Assembly (NCBI RefSeq): GCF_032062135.1
Contig: NC_092862.1
Coordinates: 48,271,015-48,335,014 of the forward strand
Direction of reading: 5' to 3'
Source: Pyxicephalus adspersus
Lineage: Eukaryota > Chordata > Amphibia > Anura > Pyxicephalidae
Length of the DNA: 64,000 bases
Part shown: positions 37,489 through 48,496 of the stretch, in pieces
Layout: each line of letters starts with the position of its first letter
Numbering within the stretch: the first letter of the stretch is position 1
Made by a program: the position numbers and the translations under genes
Notes under the pieces: generated by a model
The model's database searches: none
What the model saw: the letters and a program-made list of their open reading frames with translations, nothing else
What the model was told of the DNA's origin: nothing

Positions 37489-37915
37489 CAGAGGTGCCCA
37501 ACACGTGGATCGCGATCTACCGGTTGATTGCAAAGGCAACGCGAGTGGATCTTGGAGACCTGCCTTTTAAAATAAACTCTACCGGTCACAGAAGTCCAAA
37601 TACCGTTCCACCATGACTGATGATTATTTGGAAGTCTGTTTGAGGCTGGCTATCAGCAACTACTGTCTGGACTATGCAACTTTGGCTGATTGCATTCAGT
37701 TTAAGACATCATCGGAGTAAGGTAATGGCCAATAATGTACAGAATTGTATTGTGTTATACATGTTCATGCTGTTATTCAAGGTAAACTAAACATTTTTAT
37801 ATAAAGTTTATTTGGTATATATATTTATATATATATATACATAAATATATGTTTAGCATTTTTATTGTTAGTAGATCATTTTGACTCGCAAGTTAAATAA
37901 AGTGTGGTCTAAGTG
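37489..37915 (+). mobile_element. hAT element remnant with end of transposase
   Basis: It begins CAGAGGTGCCCAACACGTGG and contains ATCGCGATCTACCGGT, then near 37872 GTAGATCATTTTGACTCGC, both typical of a vertebrate hAT family whose ends mention the same words in inverted form. A frame from about 37580 to TAA at 37718-37720 reads YRSQKSKYRSTMTDDYLEVC followed by LRLAISNYCLDYATLAD, which is the C-terminal dimerisation tail of hAT transposases related to ZBED/GTF2IRD2-like proteins. Only about 45 codons survive. It ends about 420 bp before the MTCL1 start codon. Confidence 0.7.
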
Positions 37916-37949
37916 ATGTTGTGACCCTTTTGCATGGTGCCAGAGGTGC

Positions 37950-38333
37950 AGATGACAAGGTGTATACAGGGCTAGGTGTAGTTCCGGGAGCCGCCGCACG
38001 GGGGCACAGGTGCAGCAAGCTGGTGAAGCCATTGACAGACAGCCGTGTTTGCAGATTTGCGGGAGGGCGAGGAGGAGCTGAGAGGAGCCGGCCGGGGTGA
38101 CAGAAGATGGATACACAGAATGTGGAGTGTGCTGGAGATCGCTACGTCCATGGTTTATGATAGAGAGACAAGCGGTCGCTGCATTGCTGGTGGTGTGCAG
38201 CATTCTAGTGGCCCCATTATAATGATCGGGGATCTGCAGAAGTGATGACAAGCTGCACTGGGATCGGATGCTGTAGCTCTGTTGTTGTGGCCCAGCCAGG
38301 ATAGCCTGTGGCTGGAGGGGCCCCTGCTGCACC
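37950..38333 (+). promoter_or_regulatory. MTCL1: MTCL1 promoter and 5' UTR region
   Basis: GC content and CpG density rise from about 37980 (GCCGCCGCACGG, GGGCGAGGAGG, GGCCGGGG) into exon 1. No TATA box is seen. A short upstream ORF (ATG 38107 to TGA 38158-38160, 17 codons) and other upstream ATGs exist if transcription begins before them. An in-frame TAG at 38274-38276 closes the coding frame upstream. Confidence 0.5.
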
Positions 38334-39074
38334 ATGGAGACTTGCAATGCTGAGCCCAGGCATGCTGAGAAGAAGAGGCTGAACCGGGCACCTTCTCCTG
38401 CAAGACCCTTCCTAAGGGATTCCCACCCCAGGACTCCCCCTGCTAAACCCTCAGTGCTGCCCCCCAAGTCCCCCAGCATCGGCCACCCATCCCCGGGGCT
38501 CCTGGCCACTCACAGCCGCTTGTCCAGGCGCAGTGCCCCAGCCAAAGACAAGCCCATCCCGGCCAAGGCCATCGCCAAGGCGTCACCGAGCAGCAAGAGG
38601 GCATGTAGGCCATTGCAGGGAACCGGGGAGGCCAGCTGCAAGGGGCCAGGTAGCAGGAGAGAGCTGCAGCATTCCCCCTCCTCTCCCCTAATTGCAGCAG
38701 GTAGGAGCCGCAGGACGGTGCAGAGATTGGAGACCCCGGCTCCGGGTCCTTGCAGCAGCCTAGTACGGGTCAGTCACACAGACAGCAGCTCGGACCTCTC
38801 CGATTGCCCCTCCGAGCCCCTTTCCGATGAACATCGCCCTCTGCCAGCTCACAGTAGTGACAACGAGTCGGCCTCAAGCGAGCAAGTGGTGGCATCGGTG
38901 CCAGAGATCGTTGTGATTGTGGGATCAGAGAAGACGCAAGTGGTATCAGTGAACGATGACGCCCGCGGAGCAGAGAGTGGACCACTTAAAGGTCCTGTGG
39001 CACCAAGCCAAGGGCAAGAGGAAGATTTGCTCAGGGAGCTGGACGAACTGCGGTCAGAGAATGACTATCTCAAG
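38334..39074 (+). CDS. MTCL1: MTCL1 exon 1 (residues 1-247), gene partial
   Basis: 741 nt in phase 0 at the donor GTAGGT. The start ATG sits in a strong context (CACCATGG) after an in-frame stop. Residues 17-27 (LNRAPSPARPF) and 149-168 (TDSSSDLSDCPSEPLSDEHR) match conserved islands that I know from vertebrate MTCL1; between them is basic, proline/serine-rich, low-complexity sequence with no fold. From residue 230 (EDLLRELDELRSENDYLK) the first coiled coil starts. MTCL1 crosslinks and stabilises microtubules, binds the polarity kinase PAR-1b/MARK2 and shapes epithelial and neuronal microtubules; this is family knowledge. The exon appears shorter than its mammalian counterpart, mainly in the low-complexity part. 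Position after RAB12 agrees with vertebrate synteny. Confidence 0.93.
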
Positions 39075-39146
39075 GTAGGTCAGTCCGTAGAAAGAAGTGC
39101 CCAGGTATTCTTCCGCTGGATAGTGCAAATCCTGGTTTAATGGATT

Positions 39147-39484
39147 TGACCTCCCTGGCGGTCTGAATAATAAGTATTTTTACTTACGGTACATTTAAAA
39201 ATACTTATTGTTTTAAATTTCCCACCTGGTCCCACCTCTTAGCCGCACGCTCACACTGCCCAGCCCGGCCGGCATCTTGATCCCCTGGCCTTGTGTTCCC
39301 CAACGTTCACAAGCCAGGGACGCAGATGCTGGGCACCACTGGAGGATGCCGCGGGCAAGTGGGGACCAGGTAAGACTTGAAAACTCCCTGGCAATTCCAC
39401 CCGGAGTGTGGCTCGGGGTTACTGCTTTTGGTACTGTAAATTAACCCTGAGCCACACTCCAGATTACCGCAAGGTAGGTTAATT
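39147..39484. mobile_element. Family F element, 72 bp after the exon 1 donor
   Basis: It begins GACCTCCCTGGCGGTCTG and ends ATTACCGCAAGGTAGGTTAA, which are inverted complements with a few changes. Inside, GGAGTGTGGCTCGGGGTTAC and CCCTGAGCCACACTCC form a second palindrome near the right end. No coding capacity. Confidence 0.65.
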
Positions 39485-39768
39485 AAAGTGTACGTACCAA
39501 AAGCTGGTATGTTTGGTATCAGGTAGAACTTCACATACACATTTCTTAATGCAAAAATAGACACCAGCATCTTTTCCTGGGTTCTGGTCTTTGGCCATTT
39601 TGGTTGAAATGACGCTCCCAAGCATGTGGCACAGGAGTTCATTCATTCTCTGCACCCAGCATGCACAGCAGAAGATTGTGCACAGGTAACTGACCTAGCT
39701 TGTCCCATCTGCAGTAAATAGCTGCCCACTCCCAATTGTTTGTCCATAAGGTTTAGTTCCACTTTAAG
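39485..39768. repeat. Family E-like dispersed repeat
   Basis: It abuts family F, begins TTAAAGTGTACGTACC and ends TTAGTTCCACTTTAAGC, which matches the end of the copy at 7122-7403. Confidence 0.45.
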
Positions 39769-41420
39769 CAAATACTTTTTTGCTGATTTGTTGTAAAATC
39801 TCTTACCTGGAGATTCTGCCATGAGCAGTTTCTTATTTCAGGCTGACAACACCAAACCACTGCCTTGAAATGACAGCAGCTTTGTCAGTCTGTCGCTTCA
39901 AGCTCCTTCAACTTTTTGGCTGGCTTTTGGGTCTACAAGAAGCATGCTTAGACCCAACAGGCAGCCAGTGGCTGAATGAAGGGGGGTACATGGCAGGCCA
40001 AAGGCACTAATTGCAGGGTACTGGCCTAACATTGTATGCCTGAAGAAGGAAGCGACATTCCTGGACCACCAGGAACACAACTGTTACAAATCAGCAACAA
40101 TTCTGTGTCTTAGTTAATATACAGTCTGGCATGATGCAACACAAAGTAAACAATATAAAGTGTACATACGCTTTAATAACTTTTGTGCATTTTTGGAATA
40201 CATATTGGCCAACTCACTGTCCTATGATGTCTGGGAGTCTTCAAGCCATTAGCAGCCAAGCATTGGTATCAAGGTTCATGTTGGTCAAGCTTTGGCCATA
40301 ACAAGGCTGCCAGTTGTGGGGGGTCAGGCTGGTTTTGGTGAAGGTCATATTTTTTATTGGATCTTTACAATGGGTATGGCAAATGTAGAGTATATAGATT
40401 ATATTCCTTTATTGAGTCTCTATTCTGAGAGCAGTGGCTAAGAAGGTTAATCAGATGAGATGAGGGATGAACTCTTGAGATACCCAGCCTGTATGTCTGA
40501 TGTTTTCCTCTTTAGTTATTGTAGGATCTTTCACTGATTAAATGTCAGGTATGCCTCGCCCTGGGGGTTTCCTCCAGGTTTGGCTTAGTGGTACAAAGAA
40601 GTGGTGACCTTTTACATAGACCAAAGTCTTTTTCTAGGCCTAAATAAGCGAATATATAGAATCTGCTATGTCCTTATGACCTAGTCAATGGCTCAAAAAT
40701 ACAAGGTGAAAGAAACATAAGTCTGGTGTCCACAGGTCAGGTTTTCAGTTTATTTTGATTATGGGAATGAGGAGTGATCTCAATGTAATGAGGAACTCTT
40801 TTCATTCCCAGTTCTTTCTAAATTGTTACTAGTTTGACCTATGTTAGTGTATATCCTTTTACATGAGCTTGGGTATAAAGTAAAAGAAGCCTCAGCTTGA
40901 GGTCTAACAATGGTGGTCTCTTCACCCCCAGTTGTCCTCCATCTAATCGGTGACTTCAGTGGGCATAACTCTAGTATACACATGCACAGTACCAGCAGAC
41001 CATAGTTAATGATGTATTGTTTTAAAATGTGAAGTATTACAATAACGCAATATACAGCCAAACAGTCCAAATACAAACCGTGGGGAGTTTTTTAAGAGGA
41101 ACCGAAAAAGTAACTAGTCACCATTATTGCCTGTGGTGTCTCTGTAGCTGATCTCCTCCCCATTACTGACTTACCATGCCATCTTCTATTTTATGGGGCA
41201 TTGAATATTACAGTTAAAGTAACATGACCTGCTCTTCTCCATTCACAGACCTAGCTCCATTGATCGAAGAGAAGTCCCCGGGGCTCTGCTGCCTAAACAT
41301 TGCAGCTCAGATTTTATGAATTAGATGAGGCAGAGTGAAGTGTAACAGAGAGTGGATAGCAATATCCAATATTTCTTTTGCTCTTATATGGGTAGACTTG
41401 TTCCATATCCTATTGTGTAC
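39769..41420. other. MTCL1 intron 1, nothing recognised
   Basis: No exon, RNA gene or paired repeat ends seen. Confidence 0.4.
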
Positions 41421-41580
41421 TTTTTTGCACCACTTCTTGAATTGTAAGCATCTCCTACTCCTACAATGTTTTTGTATCTGTCTGTCTGCAACCCCTATTT
41501 AATGTACAGCACAGCATATTATGTTGGTGCCATATAAATACTGTTTATTAATAATACTAATAATAAAAATATGAATAATA
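41421..41580 (+). mobile_element. LINE 3' tail, diverged
   Basis: GAATTGTAAGCATCTCCTAC, then TGTCTGTCTGCAACCCC, AATGTACAGCACAGC and ATGTTGGTGCCATATAAATA followed by (AAT)n-like sequence reproduce the LINE tail at 37107-37304 with many changes. Confidence 0.7.
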
Positions 41581-42190
41581 ATAATCTTTGCAGAGACAAA
41601 GTTTTACGTGTTCATGTCAGAGCTGCCCCACTAATGAATGGTGATCTGACGACTGATAAGGAAATGAAGAAGTAGCTGCAGAAAAGGTTTAAAAAGCCCA
41701 GATTTCCCTAATAAATGAGGCAGAATCAGGGATATGTATTTTTATAGTTCTTTAGGTACAGTTTTTCTCCAGCAGATTATTAGTGACAGCAGTCAGAGGC
41801 AGTGGTTCTGGTACAGTTATGTACAGTTATATCACTGTAAGCACAAATTCCAAATGTTGAGCTGTGGGCAAAATAGGAATAGAGAGAAAAGTTCAAAGTG
41901 GTGATAGCTGGCTCAAAGGGCATTTACCTCATGTGGGAAGTCAGTTCTCCCCAGGGGGACACAGATGGCAAAATATAAAAAAACCCAGAGGTTTCTTAAC
42001 CAATAACTATTCTATCAAAAAATGAAAAATATTTTTGGCTTTTGTTATACTTTAGTGCTCCGTGAGACTGATCAAGACCCCTAGGGCTCTGTGTTTCTCT
42101 TTTCTATTCTAAAATATTGTGTGCTAAAGAATCTTCAACCAGAGTGTTTATTTCTTATCCTGCCCATTCACAGACATTGATATGGTTACT
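41581..42190. other. MTCL1 intron 1, nothing recognised
   Basis: No gene or repeat identified. Confidence 0.4.
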
Positions 42191-42345
42191 CTAGGGGCTC
42201 AATTCACTAAACTGTGATAACTGGTATTTACCATAACTAATATTATATTCAGCAGTGAAAGCTGATAACAAATGACTGATGGCTGACTATAGCATTGAAA
42301 ATGGTTACTTATATGTATGTGCTATGGCTTATTAAATTGAGCCTT
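42191..42345. repeat. Short fold-back repeat
   Basis: GGGGCTCAATTCACTAAACT on the left and GGCTTATTAAATTGAGCC on the right are inverted complements, like family A in design but with a different interior (TGATAACTGGTATTTACC). Confidence 0.5.
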
Positions 42346-42831
42346 TTCCTCCCATAGGCATATCATTGGAATGTGCAACCACAGTAAATAAGACTTTTTG
42401 GGGTTTTATCAATCTTAATTGAAGACATTTCTAAATACCATGACAATCTGAAAAGGCAACAGGCACCACTTGAGCTTCTGATGTACTTTGTGCCTTTCCC
42501 CAACAGGGAACATAATGTACAGTCCACATTCCCAAACAAAACACAGGACCCATCTGGATAATGTAAAATGCTGTAGGGGCATGTAAGGGAGATTCAGTTC
42601 TAGATTGTTACTTCTGTCAGCCCATTACCTGATGCAAGGATTTCATATGGTGGCACTCCATGACATCTCTGCAGTCATTGTGCATCTAATGCTTTAGTGG
42701 CCTTTAAACATATTCTTTTAGCGTGCAGCATGTCTTTCCATTTTTAAGTTATTGGGCATATAGTTTACATCTGATGGTTTGTGATGGTTTAGATAGATTA
42801 TGACCTGCCAGTTCTTTAACTGACACATTGT

Positions 42832-43053
42832 CTCTGATTTATAAAAGTTCTCCAAGGCTGGGGAGAATACACTTTCATCAGTGAAGCTGTGTGATCCAGT
42901 AAACCTGGAATGGATCTGGTCCAGGATTAAAACATTTGCTAACAAATAGCTAATGACTTTTAGGAAATCCATTCCAGGTTTGCTGAATTACCCAGCTTCA
43001 TTGATGAAAGGGTATTCTCTCCAGCTTTGGAGAACTTTAATAAGTCAGGGCCA
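42832..43053. repeat. Family A fold-back element
   Basis: Left end CTCTGATTTATAAAAGTTCT, right end TTTAATAAGTCAGGGCCATT. Arms and centre are well conserved (CTGGAATGGATCTGGTCCAG). Confidence 0.85.
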
Positions 43054-44417
43054 TTACATACATTTCAAGTACTGTCTCCATTGTAATACGGTATTGTTTG
43101 GAAATACATCATCTGTGCCCCACTCCTGCATGTTGATTGCATGAAGCATCATCAGTGACAGCTGCAAAGTTGCTGAGTAGTATTGGAGTGGTGAGAGCAT
43201 AGTAAGGCTGCAGAACTGTTCATCCATGGAATCACAGATATGTCCCATAGAGCTGTCTCCAGTGCAGACGTGACCACAGGAGTTTCTGAGCAGGATTCAG
43301 AATCACTTGAGGTTTGCCGCGTCTGCTGAACTCTCTTTACATTAGCAGTTGTAATGAGATCATTGCCTTGTGTAAGTGCTATCTCTAATGGCTCAATTGT
43401 TTGGCTCCAAAAGAATATCAATGTTGGAATGCTATACAACTGTAATGGTTACTGCAAAAATGCAATCAGTGATAAAGGAAGGCCACCCACTCTGTGATTT
43501 TAAGTTCATCAAATATACAAAAGGCTGAATAGCGTCATTTATTATTCCTTGTGAGAGCTGTATTATTTAAATAAGTATTCACTTGTTGGGTTTTCCTAAA
43601 TTTTGCATAGCAATATAGGTATAGTTTTTGCACTTGCCGCATTATTTATTAAAATCATGCAAAATAGAGCTAGAAGGCTCCTCTTTGTGTTCAGCCGTAT
43701 ATAGTTAGGACTATAAACGTGTAAAGTCATGAATATTTACAAACCCAACTGTTGGGGAGCCTAGATCAGTGACAAACCAGGCATCTCTGTCCCTTTTGTC
43801 AGCAGGACAGGAGGTGGGAGGATTTATGTAATAGGGATGCAGATTACATATTGGGGGACTTGGAACATAACCAAGCTTTTATCTACAGTCTGTGTCACTA
43901 CCAGACCAAAAGGTAGCAAATAAGAGAAGTCTATTGCTGAGGTTTACATACACTTTAACATGTGCAGAGATTTACTTGGGTCAAGCCGACCTTAGAGAAA
44001 ATAGATGAGGTAGCAGAGATAGTGGAAAGTAGGACAAACTATTCTCGTTTCTATCCCCGGAATTCTAAACACCTCAATAAAGAAAACACAAGCTATACCT
44101 AGTGGAAATATATATGCAGATATTTTCCTCAGGTTCCTAAATAGATTGTAGCACAGATAAAAAGAACGGTCTCTAAATTTGTTTTAAAAACAAATATCTC
44201 TGTTTTATATGGAAAAAAAAACTTTTAATTTTCTAATAATACATACTGGGCTTGCTGCACTAATTATGCTTTATTGCTACACATATGTTAACGCTGATCT
44301 TCAGTCTTACCTTTAGTCTTGCAGAGTTGTAGAAGCTTCTCTACTATACTGAAATTATTTTATCTGCAGAAGCTCAACGTGTGCAGGTAAAGCTAAACCA
44401 GAAGCCAGATAAAGGTT
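43054..44417. other. MTCL1 intron 1, nothing recognised
   Basis: No exon or repeat identified; an open frame at 43152-43439 on the reverse strand has no domain. Confidence 0.4.
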
Positions 44418-44666
44418 TTTGGCTACATACACACGTGCAATAATTGTTGTTGGAAAGGATTTTCACCATCCTTTCCAAGGACAAATGACTGCACAATGTA
44501 TGAACGAGCACTGTACATACAGCACTGTTCTGTTCTACGAAGCGGGAAGAAGGGAAAATGACAGAACCGCACCCCGCTGTGCTCTCTCCCCTTCATTTGC
44601 ATTATGAGCCGCTGTACACCGGAGCTGATTATCGGACGAGAACCATTGCACATGTGTGTGCATCAA
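44418..44666 (+). mobile_element. Family B element, diverged
   Basis: Left end GGCTACATACACACGTGCAA, right end CCATTGCACATGTGTGTG. Internal GCTGTTTAC-like landmarks are altered but CACTGTACATACAGCACTG and CTTCATTTGCATTATGAGC remain. Confidence 0.75.
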
Positions 44667-45817
44667 ATCAAAACAAAAATTGATATTAGATCAAATGGGT
44701 CCCTTAACAATCCTTTATTTGACAGGTAGTAGGAGGCAGTAGTGTTGTTTTAATCAAATAGGCTGCCGTTGCTGACTCCTTCTTCATATTTGGATGAAGC
44801 ATTCAGAGCAGTAGTTCTGACTTTATTGTCTGCATACTTTTTGGGTCAGGGACTCTTAAGTATTGCTTTCAGGACTGACCAGGCGGTTAGGAAGGTCTAC
44901 CAGTTTTCTAGGAACATGCTTTCTTTTAAATGAAGCTTAACTGTCATATTCCTGAACTTGATTTGTGCATTTTGTGTTGTACTGGGGGCCCTCATGTAAT
45001 GAGGTTAGCACATGTATCTGTAATATGCATGTGGTTCTATCTTTGATCAAGTGTAGCAGTGCTGTAGCAGATGGTGGTACAAACCCGTCTGAGTATGATA
45101 TCCTTTTTAGATCTCAATAAAAGAAACTGAGATTAAACACCATAGTTCACTATGGTTGACAAAGTCTATGTCTCGTGGGTGTCCTATTAATTACCAATGA
45201 ATAATATTGCACCTTTTTTTTCTGTTTGGCTGCAAATCTTTTTTTAATATATTTTTAAATCATGGCACAAAATCTTTCTGTGCTTCTAAGAAGAACCTGT
45301 AAGCATCTACCTTGTCCACTGACTAGTGCTTGGCCATCAGTGTTGCTCATGTGATTTTTTTATGTTTGGGATAGTGTGGGAAAGGGTTAGGGTATGTTTA
45401 CACTGGCCATGGGGTCCCAGGTCTCCTCATAACAGGGAACCACTGTCTCTGGGAAGACTGTACATGTTGCTTCTTCTTGCAGAAGCCCAAATGAAAATGA
45501 ATGGGGTTCCAATGGTCAGTACCGGTACCACTCACTGCTGCCAGCTGTCAAATGTGTTCCTAAAGAACCAACACTGCAGTATGAGTGGCCAGCAAGACTC
45601 CAGCCTCCGGGACCCATGCGAAATCACTTGATCCAAAAGCAGGTCTGAACCTGCATTTAAAACATCTGTCAATTTTCTATAACAGATTGGGGAGTTTTCT
45701 CCTCATTACCTATTTTAGTGGTGGGAAGCCAGAAACATTAGAAATGATGGAATTTGTTTGTTGTTGCTGTCGCAGTGTAATCGAGTGACAAATTAAATCA
45801 GTAAATTAGTATCATCC
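44667..45817. other. MTCL1 intron 1, nothing recognised
   Basis: No exon or repeat identified. Confidence 0.4.
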
Positions 45818-46015
45818 TAAATGCATGGAGTTTATATGTTCTCCCAGTGCTTGCAAGGCTTCCACAGGGCACTCCAGTCTCTCCCATCTCAAAACATACT
45901 GGTAGGGGAAAAACCACCCTCTTTCCCCGTCACCTTCAAAAGAATGGCCTTAAACTGTGACTATAGTAGGGGTAATGACTTTTGGACTCTATGTGACACC
46001 CAGAGCAAAGTGTAG
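45818..46015 (+). repeat. Diverged SINE fragment (tentative)
   Basis: GCATGGAGTTTATATGTTCT, CACTCCAGTCTCTCCCATCT and CAAAACATACTGGTAGG follow the order of the middle of the SINE at 47681-47996. The tRNA-like head is missing. Confidence 0.4.
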
Positions 46016-46827
46016 TACCATAATATAATGGTGAATGTGTTGACAAAATTGTTGTTGGCATCAAAAGCTTTTATCTCATGAGAAACAATTTTGTGACACC
46101 AATTGTTACTTATTTTGCGTTCTCTTTCCCTAATCCCATCTACTAATAGACTAAAGGGAGGAATGGAAGTAGGGCAGGCCATTGGAACTGAGAAAAATCA
46201 TCTAATTGCTCATCATATTAAGGTTTATTACTATACTTTCCCAGTCTACCTTTGTTCCTCTTATGGTTCATTCAAATTCTTTGCATTTACAGTTATTACA
46301 GGAAGCCATTCATACAATTACTGCATAGTACTATGTCATTTATTATTCATCTTGTATTATGATGTTATTGTGAGTGTGGTTTTACTGTTGTAGGTTAATG
46401 GTAATGGAATAGATGGATATTTGTTAGAGAATGATGGAATGCTATCTATAGTTCTTCAGTTGAGTCACTAAACCTGCGTCAATACAATGACGACTCGATC
46501 AGAGAACTGTAATCTTTCCTTCTTCTGCATTGAAACCTAGAGAAGTGGGTCTTATATGAAAAGTTTCTAAGAAGCAGGAAAATCTGCATGTGTAATTGTG
46601 CCACTGATGGCCAGACTTTCGTATTTTACTGTTGGAAGTTATAAATGATTTGTTAGCATCACTTGCAAATACTAGATGGTTTATGGTCTCTCTCAGAACT
46701 ATATTTTCTAAAAAAAAAAGAAAAACTTAAAATAATTGTATGCTCCCTCCATTTTTTTTCTTTGGATAGAGTGGGGCAGGGGTTACAACCCCTATCAGGT
46801 CCAGTATTCTCTCCTGAACATTTTTTT
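46016..46827. other. MTCL1 intron 1, nothing recognised
   Basis: No exon or repeat identified. Confidence 0.4.
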
Positions 46828-46978
46828 TTAAGTTAGGTAGGAAAAAGCTGTAGGTGGATGGGGTTCCCTATATGTGTATGTGTGACCCAATTTTTCATAA
46901 ACCACCCAAAAACAATTAGGTGATTACTGAAAAGTGCAAGGTGGTGTACCCGGCTAAAAGGGACTGGGTAACACACTG
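46828..46978 (+). repeat. Family C dispersed repeat
   Basis: AGGTGATTACTGAAAAGTGC, AAGGTGGTGTACCCGGC and TAAAAGGGACTGGGTAACAC match the copy at 32336-32470. Confidence 0.65.
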
Positions 46979-47105
46979 AAATCTTAATTGCTGTCTATAG
47001 TTTAGGTAAAAAGATTTGCTCCCACTTCCTGTCTTGACAGTGGTTTCTCCAGATAGGAAGTAAGGGTAAATCTCCAGTTGCAACCATTGTTGCTGTCTTT
47101 TCCTG
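46979..47105. repeat. Family D fragment
   Basis: GATTTGCTCCCACTTCCTG with CAGTGGTTTCTCCAGATAGG recalls family D. It adjoins a family C copy. Confidence 0.35.
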
Positions 47106-47680
47106 TGTTGCAGACTTGCAGACTTTCCCTGCCTTCCTATCCTGTGAAATTGTTGTTGTGAGTATGATAGCAGTATAGCTGCTTTTGTTGCCATGCCATT
47201 TGTTCAGATAAAAACTTTATATTTTGTTTACCAATCAAGCGTTCAAACAAAACATTACAGGAGAAAAATAATCCATTTATTGTATTTTATTTAAGATATC
47301 ATTTTGCACATCATTTAAACCCATCATGGGCAAGGACAGTACACTGTGAGAATATGATAATTAAATGCATAAAAAGAACATGCCAAAAAGGCCAATAAAT
47401 CCAGATGCTGAAAGTACATGCAAATCACTATCTTTTCCATAAAGCTAAACTTTTCTCTGCCACGTCTCTTTCAGAGACATTAGGGCCTGTTCCCACCTGG
47501 TTCTGCTGTGTTTTTTTGTAAATGTATCATGTTGTCATTGACATCGATGTGTGTTAGGGCAGCCCATTTTATTTCCTTTTTCACTAAAGAAATACTGCAT
47601 TTATGTATTTATTCAGTATATAGTATCTTTTTATTTCCCAGGGTGGTTTTCTCTAAAATACAGTGGTCATTAAAGAACTA
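47106..47680. other. MTCL1 intron 1, nothing recognised
   Basis: AT-rich, no exon identified. Confidence 0.4.
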
Positions 47681-47996
47681 TGGGCAGCACAGTGGCTCAG
47701 AGGTAGCACTCTGGCCTTTGCAGCGCTAGGTCCCAGGTTTAAATCTCAGCCTTGACTCTATCTGCATGGAGTTTGCAGAATCTCCCCGTGTCTGCGTGGG
47801 TTTCCTCCCACATTCCAAAAACATGCAGTTAAAAAAAAAAAAAATCACCTTAGACTGTAATAAAGACATATGAAGATGGTAGGGATATTAAATTGTGAGC
47901 TCTTTTGAGGAACAGTTAGTTTCACGACTATGGACTTTTTACAGCGCTGCGTAATATGATGGTGCTATATAAATACTCTGTAATAATAATAATAAC
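47681..47996 (+). mobile_element. tRNA-derived SINE with LINE-like 3' tail
   Basis: The head GGGCAGCACAGTGGCTCAGA carries an RNA polymerase III A-box-like TGGCTCAGAGG (about 47694) and a decayed B box GGTTTAAATC (about 47736). A conserved middle follows (CATGGAGTTTGCAGAATCTC, CGTGTCTGCGTGGGTTTCC, CAAAAACATGCAG). The 3' end, ATTGTGAGCTC then ACAGCGCTGCGTAATATGAT and GGTGCTATATAAATAC with (AAT)n, resembles the LINE tail in this window. The A run at 47829-47842 interrupts the body. Confidence 0.85.
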
Positions 47997-48129
47997 TATA
48001 GGGACTTCTTCCACTTTCCGATGGCTAGTTCTGGTTTGAATACTTTTGAGTAATGCCGGAACAGGCATGCAGCTAGAAATGTCTGAATGAAGTCAGGTCC
48101 TTTTATATGTGTATTTGTTTCAGGTCTTT
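47997..48129. other. Short unassigned spacer
   Basis: Nothing recognised. Confidence 0.3.
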
Positions 48130-48496
48130 GACTTACACACATAAAATCAAAGCATCCCGACCTATTTCATTTATTGCAAAAGCAAACTCACCTCTCATGT
48201 AGTGGGAGGCACCAACATGTTCATCTAGTCTTTTCCAGGTTTAGGGTCTTCAGCCATCTTCCTTGGCCAAGTTGGAATGACACAACTCCTGAGCATGCTC
48301 ATAGCAGTTAATTTATTCATTCATTTATTTATTCATTTTGGCATGGAGGTATGCCAGGAAGTACACTGAGCTGGCTGATTGCAAATTGCCAGGTAAGTAT
48401 TTCTTATTGCAGAATGGACATAACATGTCTGTTTTATAATAGAGGGCCTGTCTGCTCACAATTTTAAGCTTTTTTGGGTTGAATTGCACTTTAAAG
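48130..48496. repeat. Family E-like dispersed repeat
   Basis: It includes AGTTGGAATGACACAACTCC and AGCATGCTCATAGCAGTT, parallel to TTGAAATGACGCTCCCAAGC near 39603, and ends TTGAATTGCACTTTAAAG. Confidence 0.4.

Noticed and set aside
37868..38509. 213-codon reverse-strand open frame over the MTCL1 promoter and exon 1
   Set aside because: It is the antisense shadow of a GC-rich coding exon plus its 5' UTR; MTCL1 on the + strand explains the open frame.
47681..47750. A functional tRNA gene
   Set aside because: A and B box-like words are present but the B box is decayed, no cloverleaf can be drawn, and the segment continues into a SINE body.
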